In this document: in pieces, positions 23,557 to 35,374 of the stretch
Layout of the letters: each line of letters opens with the position of its first letter
Position numbering within the stretch: the first letter of the stretch is position 1
Source: Diorhabda sublineata
Taxonomy: Eukaryota; Arthropoda; Insecta; Coleoptera; Chrysomelidae
DNA length: 64,000 nucleotides
Assembly (NCBI RefSeq): GCF_026230105.1
Contig: NC_079476.1
Coordinates: forward strand, 28,200,559 to 28,264,558
Direction: 5' to 3'
Made by a program: the position numbers and the translations under genes
The notes under the pieces: model-generated
What the model was told of the DNA's origin: nothing
Database searches by the model: none
The model's input: the letters and a program-made list of their open reading frames with translations, nothing else

Positions 23557-23951
23557 CCATGGTTTCACTGCATTGAAAATGAAGTTTTATATGAAGATAC
23601 ACCTAATTAAACTAGGATAAAACATAATATACAAGGACGTCATATACGTTTTAGAACAGAGCGAGCTATATCATATTGGAAATCAATTTAACTAATTAAC
23701 TGGAGTATAGTATATCTTAATCAATGTGGAGATGAAAAAACAAAGTTTTCAGATAAATAAATAAAGGTTTAAACTCACTATACAATTATTTTTAACTATA
23801 TAACTATATACATATAATAATAATAATAATAATAATACTTCTTTTTTTAAATATATATACCAACCAAACCTAAACGATCAGAGCTTCAGTGGAAAAAGTG
23901 GCAATTAGTCATTGGACAACGTCGTAAGACGTTTTGAAACCCGAATTTCTA

Positions 23952-24003
<52 letters not shown>

Positions 24004-24578
24004 TCTAAATGTTCTTGATTTTAGGTCACCTCTGTTTTAAAATTTGTGTTTTTTTGATAATTTTTAGAAGAAAGACAAATTTTGACTTTTCTTCAAGACT
24101 ATCGAAAAAATAAACTATTTTAAAACAGAAGAGACCTAAAATCAAGAACATTTAGATGCATATATATAATATATATATATCCATGGTTTCACTGCATTGA
24201 AAATGAAGTTTTATATGAAGATACACCTAATTAAACTAGGATAAAACATAATATACAAGGACGTCATATACGTTTTAGAACAGAGCGAGCTATATCATAT
24301 TGGAAATCAATTTAACTAATTAACTGGAGTTTAGTATATCTTAATCAATGTGGAGATGAAAAAACAAAGTTTTCAGATAAATAAATAAAGGTTTAAACTC
24401 ACTATACAATTATTTTTAACTATATAACTATATACATATAATAATAATAATAATAATAATAATACTTCTTTTTTTAAATATATATACCAACCAAACCTAA
24501 ACGATCAGAGCTTCAGTGGAAAAAGTGGCAATTAGTCATTGGACAACGTCGTAAGACGTTTTGAAACCCGAATTTCTA

Positions 24579-24628
<50 letters not shown>

Positions 24629-25200
24629 TCTAAATGTTCTTGATTTTAGGTCACCTCTGTTTTAAAATTTGTGTTTTTTTGATAATTTTTAGAAGAAAGA
24701 CAAATTTTGACTTTTCTTCAAGACTATCGAAAAAATAAACTATTTTAAAACAGAAGAGACCTAAAATCAAGAACATTTAGATGCATATATATAATATATA
24801 TATATCCATGGTTTCACTGCATTGAAAATGAAGTTTTATATGAAGATACACCTAATTAAACTAGGATAAAACATAATATACAAGGACGTCATATACGTTT
24901 TAGAACAGAGCGAGCTATATCATATTGGAAATCAATTTAACTAATTAACTGGAGTTTAGTATATCTTAATCAATGTGGAGATGAAAAAACAAAGTTTTCA
25001 GATAAATAAATAAAGGTTTAAACTCACTATACAATTATTTTTAACTATATAACTATATACATATAATAATAATAATAATAATAATACTTCTTTTTTTAAA
25101 TATATATACCAACCAAACCTAAACGATCAGAGCTTCAGTGGAAAAAGTGGCAATTAGTCATTGGACAACGTCGTAAGACGTTTTGAAACCCGAATTTCTA

Positions 25201-25274
<74 letters not shown>

Positions 25275-25430
25275 TCTAAATGTTCTTGATTTTAGGTCAC
25301 CTCTGTTTTAAAATTTGTGTTTTTTTGATAATTTTTAGAAGAAAGACAAATTTTGACTTTTCTTCAAGACTATCGAAAAAATAAACTATTTTAAAACAGA
25401 AGAGACCTAAAATCAAGAACATTTAGATGC
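23557..25430. repeat. three tandem copies of a ~625-bp unit
   Basis: Units start at CCATGGTTTCACTG at 23557, 24181 and 24806, giving steps of 624 and 625 bp. They are almost identical; one visible difference is GAGTATAG in unit 1 against GAGTTTAG in units 2 and 3, and the (ATA)n and (AT)n tracts vary in length. Each unit holds an (ATA)n run, the short palindrome AACGTCGTAAGACGTT, an (AT)n tract (about 23955-24000, 24586-24625 and 25207-25270) and a hairpin MITE. No ORF. The copies are either recent amplification or an assembly effect at AT repeats. Confidence 0.93.
24001..24162. mobile_element. hairpin MITE inside each tandem unit
   Basis: The arms (GCATCTAAATGTTCTTGATT... and its complement ...AATCAAGAACATTTAGATGC) are about 45 bp and enclose about 70 bases. 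It sits in an (AT)n tract, as a TA-targeting element would. Equivalent hairpins occur at about 24625-24786 and 25271-25432. A related arm occurs alone at 45575-45615. No coding capacity. Confidence 0.75.
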
Positions 25431-25506
<76 letters not shown>

Positions 25507-25592
25507 TAGAAATTCGGGTTTCAAAACGTCTTACGACGTTGTCCAATGACTAATTGCCACTTTTTCCACTGAAGCTCTGATCGTTTAGGTTT
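25431..25592. repeat. (AT)n tract and inverted partial array unit
   Basis: About 70 bp of AT dinucleotides is followed at 25501-25592 by the reverse complement of the unit segment at about 25115-25207 (GAAATATAGAAATTCGGGTT...). The array thus ends in an inverted copy, giving a palindrome around the AT tract. Confidence 0.9.
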
Positions 25593-25594
25593 CG

Positions 25595-25885
25595 TTTTCT
25601 TCTTCCATGCATCCATGATATTCTTGGTCTTCCTCTCTGTTCTCCTCTAGTATTCATTTTATTATTTTTTTGACAATCTTTTCTCCCCCATCCTCTGCAC
25701 GTTCCCGTATCAAATCAACTGCTTTTCCTCAATATGTTCTATAATAATTTCTTTCAGGCTCATTTCTTATTTTATTGTTTCCTTTCTGACCGGACCTAAC
25801 CTTGAGATTCTCTTTGCTCTTCTTAACGCGTCCCTTTCCGTGTCCTCTACTATTATTTATTATTTCTAAAATTCTAGCATTCTTT
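25595..25885 (-). pseudogene. LINE ORF2 C-terminal relic
   Basis: On the minus strand, LEIINNSRGHGKGRVKKSKE, then after changes of frame NVQRMGEKRLSKK and NTRGEQRGRPRISWMHGRR, resembles the C-terminus of insect LINE ORF2 (the WYGHVQRM...GRPRxxW region). It is frame-broken, and the array adjoins its end. Confidence 0.65.
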
Positions 25886-27066
25886 AAAACAACAATAAAT
25901 AATCTTCTTGTATTATAGCCATTATAATCTCTTCGTGGCCGAATATGCTCATCAGTTCATGTTAAGCTTGTAATGTAATGCACAAGGTGTGTGTATATAA
26001 CTTGTTGTTTGTGTTAGTAATGCATTCAAAATGACATTACTCACGAGATTTATGGAATTAGTCTGAAACGTCGTATAAGAGGAGAGATATTAGTACTTTC
26101 AATGGCTTCTACGAGATTAATAGTTGAATGACACTTCAACATACACACAATATTTTTATGAGAAAATTATACTGCACGTGTCAAAATAGAGATAGAATGT
26201 TTTAATTTTGATGATTTCATTTTTTTTCAGAAATTTTTAGTTGCTAATACTTTTTTACTTTAAATACAAAGGGTTTCGAACAACATTTCTATAAACTACA
26301 CCCATGTGGGTCCAAATAATGTGGTGCTTGTTACGAGAGATAATACAGGTGAATATAAAATATATAATATATAATATGAAGTAAATAAAAAAGATATAAT
26401 AATTGTGAAATCACAAAATTACTCCGAATACACGGTAGTGAAATGGATTAAGTGATTTATTAATCAATAACACGATATTTCATGGAAAAAGTCCACACAA
26501 GACAAATGTATTCGATTACAATGAGGTCTCAATATTCTTGCAATGTACTGCGTATTACTTTAAATCAAAAGATTATTTAATAAACGTAATTGTTTATTTT
26601 AATGTAAGTGACCATACATATCTTTTTACATTCGTAATTTCCTGTAGGATACATATGACATAAGTAAGATATTTTTTTTGTCTGGAGGTCATTTATCACA
26701 TTTGTCCCTGTCATAAAGTTATTGACAGAGAAGTCTTCTTTGATTACCCTAGACTCGTTTGGAAAATCATCCGACTCTCAATAGCTGACATCTTAAGTTC
26801 TTAAAGTTTCTTGGCGGTACATTTTAGCTGTTGCTACATAAGAATAGGTTCTGAATCTTCCAAGAATACCAAATATATCATTCATTAATTGACATACCAG
26901 AATCTAACTCAGATGAACTATCTAAGAACACTCGCAGTTTAATGATTTCACTAGAATCTTTTACATCTGGATGGTAAAGAAGATAGATTCCTCTTTTGGA
27001 ATCAAGTTAAATGTTTTTCTATATGATTGAGTGAATTATACACATTGATAAAATCTCGGAAAAAAA
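25886..27066. other. no recognised gene
   Basis: AT-rich. The segment 26570-26640 is shared with 29483-29545. Nothing else identified. Confidence 0.4.
26570..26640 (+). repeat. dispersed repeat shared with 29483-29545
   Basis: Both copies carry TTATTTAATAAACGTAA, then TTATTTTAAT or TCATTTTAAT, then GTGACCA and TCTTTTTACA. They might be pieces of LTRs, since AATAAACG is also found in the LTR at about 4170, but no element boundary is clear. Confidence 0.55.
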
Positions 27067-27072
27067 AGTACT

Positions 27073-28295
27073 CGGACTAGTGTTCTGAAAATTTGCTTGC
27101 AAGCGTTTTCCAAAATGCTCGTTTCAGCTAAAATAATTTCAGTTTTCTGAAACTTCCGGTTATACCGGAAGTGGACCCAAACTTCGTTATTTTAAACGGA
27201 ATGCTATAGTTTTTATTAAATTCTTAGAATATACGCAAAATTTCAACAAAACCTTTTGTAAGGCATCGTATGCCTAAAGTCTGCCATTTTTTAATTATTT
27301 CACATTTTCGAAATTTTTGGACACATGTAAGTTTAAGTGAGTCATGTCCGATATTTTTGAAATTAGAACACTTACAGCTTTCAAAATATATGAAAACCTT
27401 GACAAAAATTTATATAGGGTGTTAAGGAAATGGTGCCGAATTTCGCTATGTAAAAACTTAATTTTTTCAAAATACAACCCCCAATTTTCTCTTTACCATT
27501 GGATACTACGATTTAAATTAAGAGGACTTTATTAGTAAATTCATATATCTCAAATTAACATCTCTTATAGAAACTTGAGAAAACTGAAATTTTCATGATT
27601 CTTAATTGTCTGCCACCTGCCGATGGTGAACAATGAACAACAAAAGTTAACATATCAAAAATAAAAATACTTTAGACAATTAAAAAATATTTAAAAACAC
27701 TACACTAAGAGGAGAAGAACAAAACTAAAACTTTTGTTATTCGTTGTTCGCCATCGGCAGGTCACAATTGAAAACCATGAAAATTTCAGGTTTTTCAAGT
27801 TTCTATAAAAAACGTTAATTTGAGATTTATGAATTTACCAGCTAAGACCCCTTAATTTAAAGCGTAGAATCCAATGATAGAGAGAAAAATGGAGGTTGCC
27901 ATTTGAAAAAATTAAGTTTTCGAAGTTTTTAGATAGCGAATTTCGGCAAGGTTTTCACAGATATTGAAAGCTGTGAGTGTTATTTGTCCAAATTCCAAAA
28001 ATATTAGACATGACTCACTTAAACTTAGAAATATAATTTTTTTAGAGGATGTGTCAAAAAATTTCGAAAATGTAAAATAATTAAAAAATGGTGAAATTTA
28101 GGTATAAGATGTCTTATATAAAGTTATATTGAAATTTTGTGTAGATTCCAAAAATTTAATGAGAACCATAACATTTCGTTTAATATAACGAAATTTGGGT
28201 CCACTTCCGGTATAACCGGAAGCTGCAGAAATTATTTTAGCTGAAACGAGCATTTCGGAAAACCCATGCAAGCTAATTTTCAGAACACTAGTCGC
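27073..28295. mobile_element. foldback element, ~560-bp diverged inverted repeats
   Basis: The ends ACTAGTGTTCTGAAAAT... match in inverse, with the CTTCCGGTTATACCGGAAG palindrome near both ends and further matching blocks inward to a short centre near 27680. Both ends abut AGTACT (27067-27072 and 28296-28301), which could be a 6-bp target duplication or part of the repeat, as AGTACT is its own complement. Arms differ by many substitutions. No transposase; small frames at 27295-27535 lie in the arm and are chance. Confidence 0.8.
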
Positions 28296-28301
28296 AGTAC
28301 T

Positions 28302-28641
28302 TTCCCATATACATATCGATTCAGCTCGTCGTGAAGGACCCTGTACATTGAATTTGAATCTTTGTCGAAACGTTTTCCGAGAGCAAAGAATCGCCTTTTT
28401 GTTGTTTGTTAATTTCAGTATTATTAATTGACAAAAAGATTAAGTGATATTTTATATAGTATAATTTCCCTCAATTAAATATGAGATTCTCTAAGTATGG
28501 TTGGCATAAATAAAAGAGCGTGAATATGATTATTAATAATACGCCTAGTGTTATTGTATTTTTTGTAATGACGTAATTAGTTTAATTTGTTTCTAATGCC
28601 CTAATTAAACCTGCTGCTACTCAAGGATACTGGTAGATGGG
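28302..28641. other. no recognised gene
   Basis: Spacer between the foldback element and the gag frame; it may include internal sequence of the BEL element on the minus strand. Confidence 0.3.
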
Positions 28642-29157
28642 TTAGTTTTTTACTTTAGATAGATTTGAATTAAGATGTATAAATCCACTGAATGCATCAG
28701 TGAACTCACACCATTGTGTGAATGTATCATTGAAAGAAGGCAAACTAATGGTTAGCAATTTAACACGCCTGTGGCTGTCTGTAGGAACAATACCTCCTTT
28801 TGAATGAACAGAGCTGTCAAGACTCGCTCTTCCAGCATTGTCCGGCATTGATTTATTAAAGTTGTCTATAATTTGTTTCGCTAGTCTTATTGCCTTGTAA
28901 TAACAATATTGAAATGATTCTGTTTCTTCTTTATTTTCTTTATTTTGATTATCTCCCAATATTTCAATTTCATTTTGTACCTCGAGACATAAATCTAATA
29001 AAGTTTCAATTTTTGCTAATCTTTGTATTGAGTTGGTGATGTCAATACTTGGTAAATTGTTAACATCTAATATGGAAAGAAAATTATTAAATAACTTCAG
29101 TTGCCTTTTGAAACTGCTGCGTATACTAACTAGAATTCTCAACTCCTGTTGAGCCAT
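28642..29157 (-). CDS. BEL/Pao retrotransposon Gag, N-terminal fragment (171 aa)
   Basis: An open frame of 171 codons. The N-terminal two thirds is helical and rich in Lys, Glu and Leu (possible coiled coil at about 15-95). The C-terminal end has LLTISLPSFNDTFTQWCEFT and FIHLNSNLSKV, the signature of BEL/Pao Gag just before the capsid core. Gag coats the element's RNA in cytoplasmic particles. The family protein is several times longer; here the frame stops right after the signature and no pol follows on this strand, so it is a truncated orphan. The ATG (ATTGTGGTTT upstream on the complement) is the first in frame. Confidence 0.78.
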   Translation of the reverse strand: MAQQELRILVSIRSSFKRQLKLFNNFLSILDVNNLPSIDITNSIQRLAKIETLLDLCLEVQNEIEILGDNQNKENKEETESFQYCYYKAIRLAKQIIDNFNKSMPDNAGRASLDSSVHSKGGIVPTDSHRRVKLLTISLPSFNDTFTQWCEFTDAFSGFIHLNSNLSKVKN

Positions 29158-30480
29158 TGTGGTTTAGTAAAATGAAAAAAAGAACTTATTTGTGAACGTG
29201 GATTATAGGAATTGTGTGGATGGAAAGGATATAAGCTGCACCTTTTATTGCGATGATTAATTCTTGGTTTGGCGTGGCTTTTCTGATTTCTGACTGAATT
29301 CTAATTTTTTCGGTTCTTGATGTCTCGTTTTGCTACTTGCCGCTGGCTAAAAATTATTTTCGATGATTTGTGTATTTTCAACGTGCACAAAAGTATCCGT
29401 TTCGAAGGACAATTTTTATTTGGTTACAATGCATCACCCATTATTCTGCGTATAAACTGTGCCTGCGCATTAATTCAAATCGAAGGGTTATTTAATAAAC
29501 GTAACTGTTCATTTTAATAGCAGTGACCACACATCTTTTTACACTGACATAACTCAAGACATAAATAACTTTTTTTTCTTTTTTCTACTTTTAAGGCAAC
29601 TGTCTTTTGTGATAGTACAAGGAAGAAGCAAATGAGAATCATTAACAAACATAACATTTGAGGCGCGAACAGCTTGATAAAAATAAAAACGTACATCTTG
29701 GATTTATTACAGTGTACTGACTTTCTATTAACTGGAAAATATAAAAAATTTTCACAGATGATTGATGAATACTACATTATAAAGTAAATATATAAATATT
29801 ATGTAGGATGTAGTCAACGGATATTCTCATTAATCAAAACACTTGAGCGTAAGTTATCAAACGCCTACTTCGAATTCACGGCAACGAATAATTTGCATCA
29901 AAACTAGAGCATAATTAGCAGTCGTTAATAAATACATCTTCTATCAATAAACAGTGTCGAAAAAAATGAGCGAAACAACGAATTTGTCTCAAATATATTT
30001 TTTGTATATTTCGTATACTGTGTGTTTGTTTATATCACATTTTTGGATTATGCTCTCATCGAGTGAAATTTCAATGTTTTTTTTTTATTTTTTATATATA
30101 TATATATATATTCTAATTCACTATTACCTGAGATAGTTGGTATCTGACTCATGGTAACAATAATAATAACATTAAATTTAATGGTTGAGTTAAGTATTTA
30201 TTCAATATATAATGCAAATAAATATTCCGTATTTACTAACAATAGTTGTTTAAAGTGAAAACCTTCGGCTACCTTAGAGTATCCAAATCTGTTACTATAT
30301 GATCTTAGTTTAATTCTGAGTCATTTGAGGCGCTATATTTTATACTGCGAATTTGATCCTAGCTCTTGGAGAGTTTGAGGTAGATCCTTATAAACTATAG
30401 ACTTTGATCCACCCATGCGGAAAAACAATAGTTATTCTCTAACCCTATAGTCCAAAAGCTAGCTACAAAAAAAAAGGGGC
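29158..30480. other. no recognised gene; possible BEL leader or LTR
   Basis: Directly upstream of the gag frame, 29158-29320 should be its 5' leader, but no primer-binding site or LTR edge could be fixed. 29483-29545 repeats 26570-26640. A short (TA)n tract lies at 30097-30112. Small frames (29317-29517, 29514-29696, 29954-30136) are unrecognised. Confidence 0.35.
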
Positions 30481-31070
30481 TCGAAACGGTTTCCAAGATC
30501 AGAGCCTGAAAATTGCAAGTAAAACCCTACTACATCATTAAAGGGCTACTCTGCCGGTGCGAAACGTTTGCGCATGAAAATGCCAGCAGGTTTTCCATGT
30601 TGAAAAACTTGCGAGAAAAATCGATACGGTTTCCAAGTAAAAATTACTTAGAAATGTTCTTAAAGCCTTAACTAACAGCGGAAAGCAGTAGCGGAAGGTT
30701 TCATCGTACAAAAAAACCTTGGCAGAGGCGATTGAAAAGTGTCGGTAAACCCCCACGAAAAATCGATACGGTTCCCGCGCCCAACTTTTTTTCCAACATT
30801 CTTCGGCCCTTAACTAAGAACCAAAATGACATAAGCCACAGCTGCAATTACTTTGTCAGAAACAATTACCATTGTTGCGATAATTTGTTGCCTTGGTGCT
30901 TAAGGAAAATCGATGCTTCGTCGGGAAAACCGAATAGTATCCATAAATGTATTATTCACATCAAAACTATGATCGTTGGTATTTCAGTATTTCATTCTCA
31001 AAAAAATAGTCTGAATAATCCTCCTTACGCCAAGTTTTTACAGAAAAATATAACGGTTTGCGACTAGAAA
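30481..31070. repeat. diverged tandem repeat, ~142-bp period
   Basis: A marker related to GAAAAATCGATACGGTTTCC recurs at about 30481 (TCGAAACGGTTTCC), 30615, 30757, 30904 (GGAAAATCGATGC) and 31047 (GAAAAATATAACGGTTTGCG), with steps close to 142. A second marker, CCTTAACTAA, recurs at 30666 and 30808 with the same step. The units are much diverged. Overlapping frames here (30538-30756 minus and 30732-31067 plus) look like chance. Confidence 0.7.
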
Positions 31071-34000
31071 TTTCTTTTGGGAATCAAATTTTTCATTGTT
31101 AACTGAGACTCCTATAAAAAATAACAGTAGATTTACATATAGATAAATATGTTAGATTTACTGACAACTAACCAAAAGCTTTCGCAACAAATTACACACA
31201 TTCGATTTTATTCTCTCTTTGTGTATATTGCAGCTTCTTTCCATTTTGGAATATAAAAATACGATTTATAAAACTCCAAAACGTTCCATTAAAAACCAAA
31301 CGGCCAACTGTTTCTAAATTCATTCTTTGTACTTTGCGATTCCAGGGTACGATATGAATCTATTTGCTACATTGTAATGATATCCTATAAATCATAAAAA
31401 AACAAACCATATTACGAATCCTGTGTATTTGAGATCGAATATTGGGAAAACAAATAACTATTATTTATTTAGATGTGGATTTCACACATCGAATAACTGT
31501 GGAAATAACAGCATGAGGTAAATTCCAACTAATTTGAATGTATTATTCACTTTTAGAAAACAACAATGGAAGTGTTTCAAGTATTCAAGTATACATTGTT
31601 TTCAACATGATTACTCAGTTAAAAGTATTCGTCATGTCTTGGAATAGAGCGCTTAAAAACTTATATAACAAGGTATAGGATGCAATATAACTTCAGTTCA
31701 TGTTCAAATAATATCTGCTTATATTTTTATGATACCAGAATAAAATTAATCATAGAAAAATTTCAATTTCAGTTACTTATCCTCTGTTGATGTTTAAATA
31801 GTTTATAACAATCCTCGGATAAGTTGTAGTTCTCATAGGATATTATTTACTGAAGCAAATTATACTAGAGCTCGACATTTCCTTCATTTCAATTCTTGAA
31901 TTAAGTGTTTTTCATAACTAAAACTGAATTTTTCAGTTCACGTATCACATACATATCACGTATCAAGTATCACAACGCTGCTAGATTCAAAATTTTAGAA
32001 GTTCATAGTTAAGTTCATAGTCGAGTTAGTGGAGAGTCAGTGACGGTAACTAGGCATGTTGTGTCCCACATAAAATTACTAAAAACCGTAGTCCTTGGAA
32101 AAGTTAATCAGGCACCATGGCTTGAACCTTCTAATATCACTTTCGCCTCCATGCATTCTGGCTTGCTCCTGATGTCTATAACATGGGTTTTGCATTTTAG
32201 ATTACCGTGTCTGGTTAAAAGATCAAACACTAGTCCACCTATTCAAGTAGAACAGTTGTTTGGTGAAATATACGTAAGATCCAGATATATGTGTCTCAGC
32301 TTGTCTCTTACCAGATATTTCTACATATTTGTAAAAACTACTTAGAGGTCTAATAGGTGTTTAATGCAATTTAGTTAAAAATGATCCTACAAACTATCTT
32401 CAAAATGAATTTGACGCTATATATATAGGGACTAAAATAATTACTTTAATATATTAATTAGTTGACAACTTGTACCAAATGAGGAGAGATAAATTACTAC
32501 CTGAGCCAACCCAGATACTCTTTTCCAGGTTTGCATAGTCTGTGCAGAAAGTAACGCTTGAAAAGGAGTAGACATGATGTCTGTAAACATATTGGAGGCT
32601 ATACTATCAATGGAGACTGTCTATAAAACAACAAGCACGTTCGCTGCTGAGGAGGAAGGAGCAAAATCAAAAGATTAATAAACTATTTCTATTGTCCTTT
32701 CTATAATGCTAACGTTTATGAAACTCATGTGAAAACATTCAGTTTTCTCATGAAATTATGAATCTTTCCCATAACAAAATTTTCTCTCTTAAAAGTTGGT
32801 TAGTAAATTTTCATGTACTTGCCAAGAACTTCTGTCACATTATTTAGAGAGGGAAATCGTCACCTTATGAGATATCAAACTTTCTTTAGCGATTTTCATA
32901 ACATATAAATATTACTTGAAACCTTTTTCAATGGCGTTTTCACAGAACCATTAGATTTGTTGGGAAAATGATCGCTCAAGGTGGCGAAAATAAAAAATTA
33001 ATATTTAAAACTCATATTTTACGGATAATAGGGGAACATTTTACGCCGGCAATATTTCCGTATTAATTTAGAAACGATAACAAAAAGAAACATTGAACAA
33101 ACCGGAGCGTATATTTATATTGTTGGATTCAATAATGGACTGAAAGAATCTCCTTTTCCAACCCTTTTAAGTATATCCATTCATTCGAATTTCTGTTCAT
33201 TATTATGTAAATTCTGTTTGTCTTACTCATTATCAACTAGATAAGAATGCCTAAAATCTCATTTTTTGAAAAGATTATACTAAATATAAAAAGGTTCAGA
33301 TAAATCTTACGATCTTCCCATAAAATTTTTATACATTTTCACGAAAAGCACTACTATTTGATCGACGTACTTCCATATAAATTATTTATAGGATCAAGAT
33401 TGTTATCATTGACAATCTGCAAGAATTATTAGAACTGTGAGAGGAAATATCTATAAATTAGCAATTAATTTTTCATTATGTTCTTCATAGATAATACTAG
33501 TAGAAACAACAATTTTCCTTGCTGTAACATAAATACGAAAATGAGCAAAAAAAGCTGTAACACAAGTTATTTCATCACATGAAAAAATATGTATAGAAGA
33601 GTTATGTTCAATATTTATTCAAAAAATAACTTTACAGGTTTACATTGCTTAGGATTGATAATAATCTAACTTCTTTCGTTCTTAACATTATTTCTTCGTT
33701 ATCCACAAGATTCAGAGCATCAAGTATGGCCCTGGATTAATCACATGAAGTACGGTATGCAGCAATGTTCATATCAGATCTCAGATATACTTCATTGAAT
33801 TCACGGTAATTTCTATCGAAGCAGACCAATTAATTATAATTCATTTTAATTTTATTTCGTTGAAATTGACTGACTTGAAAAAAAAAGGCACCCCAAACGC
33901 CCTTTGAGATATTTCCATTGTGAATTTGAATTATTTGAGCAAACTAGCAATTTGGAAAGTAGCAATCTCCTTATCATTTCTTTTTTCAAAAGCTAAAATA

Positions 34001-34769
34001 GCCGTCACCAAACTAGCTAAGTATGAGTTTTCTGTAGCAATTGGGGTATTAATATCAAAAATACGAAGATTTTTAATTCATTTTTCTTGAAGGTTTTGCC
34101 AAAACAATTCAGTAGTTATCCCGGAAGGCCGTCCTATTATTATCAGAATTTTACGTTAACATAAACTGTTCTATCACTTAACATACTTAACTGAAGCTTA
34201 TAGGTTAACAGTCAATTCAAAACAGACGCTGATGTACACACTGCAATTGTACGATAATTTTCGAGTTTATCTATGCAATCAAAGCAAAATAAAATTAGAT
34301 ACCAGACTTTTACAAATGAGTAACTTTGTTTTGTCACTGTACTAATTAACTCAAAATTTCCTTCAACTTAAAACGGTAATAACGGCGTGAGTCAAGGACA
34401 ATGTTCTTCGATTCCAGTAATAAATTTAGGTGACATAAATGCTATTGGAAAGAAAACAAAGAAAATTACGCTTCGGAAAATTAAACCAATATTAATATTT
34501 AAATTGCTTGTCAAGTACATTTTGTCATGGGAGAAACACTATCTGAAAAAGCTGATAGGATCTACCCACTTTTAGAAAAATACTGATCAAATTAAGTATG
34601 ACCATAAAAAATTAATACATCTTGTAGGCATCGAAGCTATAATAAATTAGGTGAAAAGAAATACTATAAGTGTATAAATTGATCATTTTCATTATATATT
34701 TTTTCCGAAATCGGCAGTAAAATGAGACAATAATGGCGATTGGGCAAAAGAAATCGGGAGTGAAATAGA
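31071..34769. other. no recognised gene
   Basis: AT-rich. A 101-codon frame at 32040-32345 (+) has no known motif and no stop-free neighbours; a 62-codon frame at 34387-34575 is equally unsupported. Probably intronic or intergenic. Confidence 0.4.
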
Positions 34770-35374
34770 TTGTGTCCAGGCACTGAAGTAACTGAACTGT
34801 CAAATTTTTCATTCTTAGTAACTGGACACACTCAAAACGAGGGCGACAACGTTCACTCTGTTATAGAACGGGCTCTAAAGGAATATAGAAAAGCCTCACC
34901 CATCTATATCCCAGAAAATTATATTTCTATCATCTCACAAGCAAAGAAGACACCTCCAGCATACGCTGTCAAGCAAATAGATTTCTCCGAAATCATCGAT
35001 TTGTAAAAGCTGACAGCTGACTTGACAATAAAGGTCGCTTTGTTCAATGAAGACAGTGTTAAGGTACCAATCGCTGATATCTGTGTGATTAAGACCCATA
35101 AAGATGGGCCTGGATTTTTTCGATATAAAACATCATTCTCTCAGCAATATTTCAAATCTATCAACATAACAAACCAGAACAAGAAACGTCTAAGCAGTTC
35201 ATCTGCTTCTTGCAGTTTCAGTTTCACTCCAAGTGTAACACTCTCAAAAGCCTATACAAGAAAAAGTCTAGTATCACTAATAAAAAAAGAAGCATTACTT
35301 TGTCTTTTCCTGAAAAAACCAATGGTGTAGCTGTCATGCCTCTGTGTTACAAAGAGTTTTACAAAAATTTATAA
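34770..35374 (+). pseudogene. C-terminal relic of a repeated insect protein (DUF7869-like)
   Basis: The translation reads SFLVTGHTQNEGDNVHSVIE, then SPIYIPENYISII, then after an in-frame stop (35004-35006) DICVIKTHKDGPGFFRYKTS, and after a frameshift near 35210 NTLKSLYKKKSSITNKKR and a final YKEFYKNL ending TAA 35372-35374. This order and the HTQNEGD..HSVIE motif are familiar from a multicopy insect protein family that I associate with DUF7869 and that is probably of transposon origin; the domain name is from memory. The N-terminal part is missing. Two lesions make it non-functional. Confidence 0.65.

Noticed and set aside
23557..25430. CRISPR array
   Set aside because: The repeated unit is about 625 bp and contiguous, with no short repeat-spacer pattern and no cas genes, in eukaryotic DNA.
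32040..32345. 101-codon frame as a novel gene
   Set aside because: No motif, no splice or promoter context, and no supporting neighbour; chance length is plausible in 64 kb.
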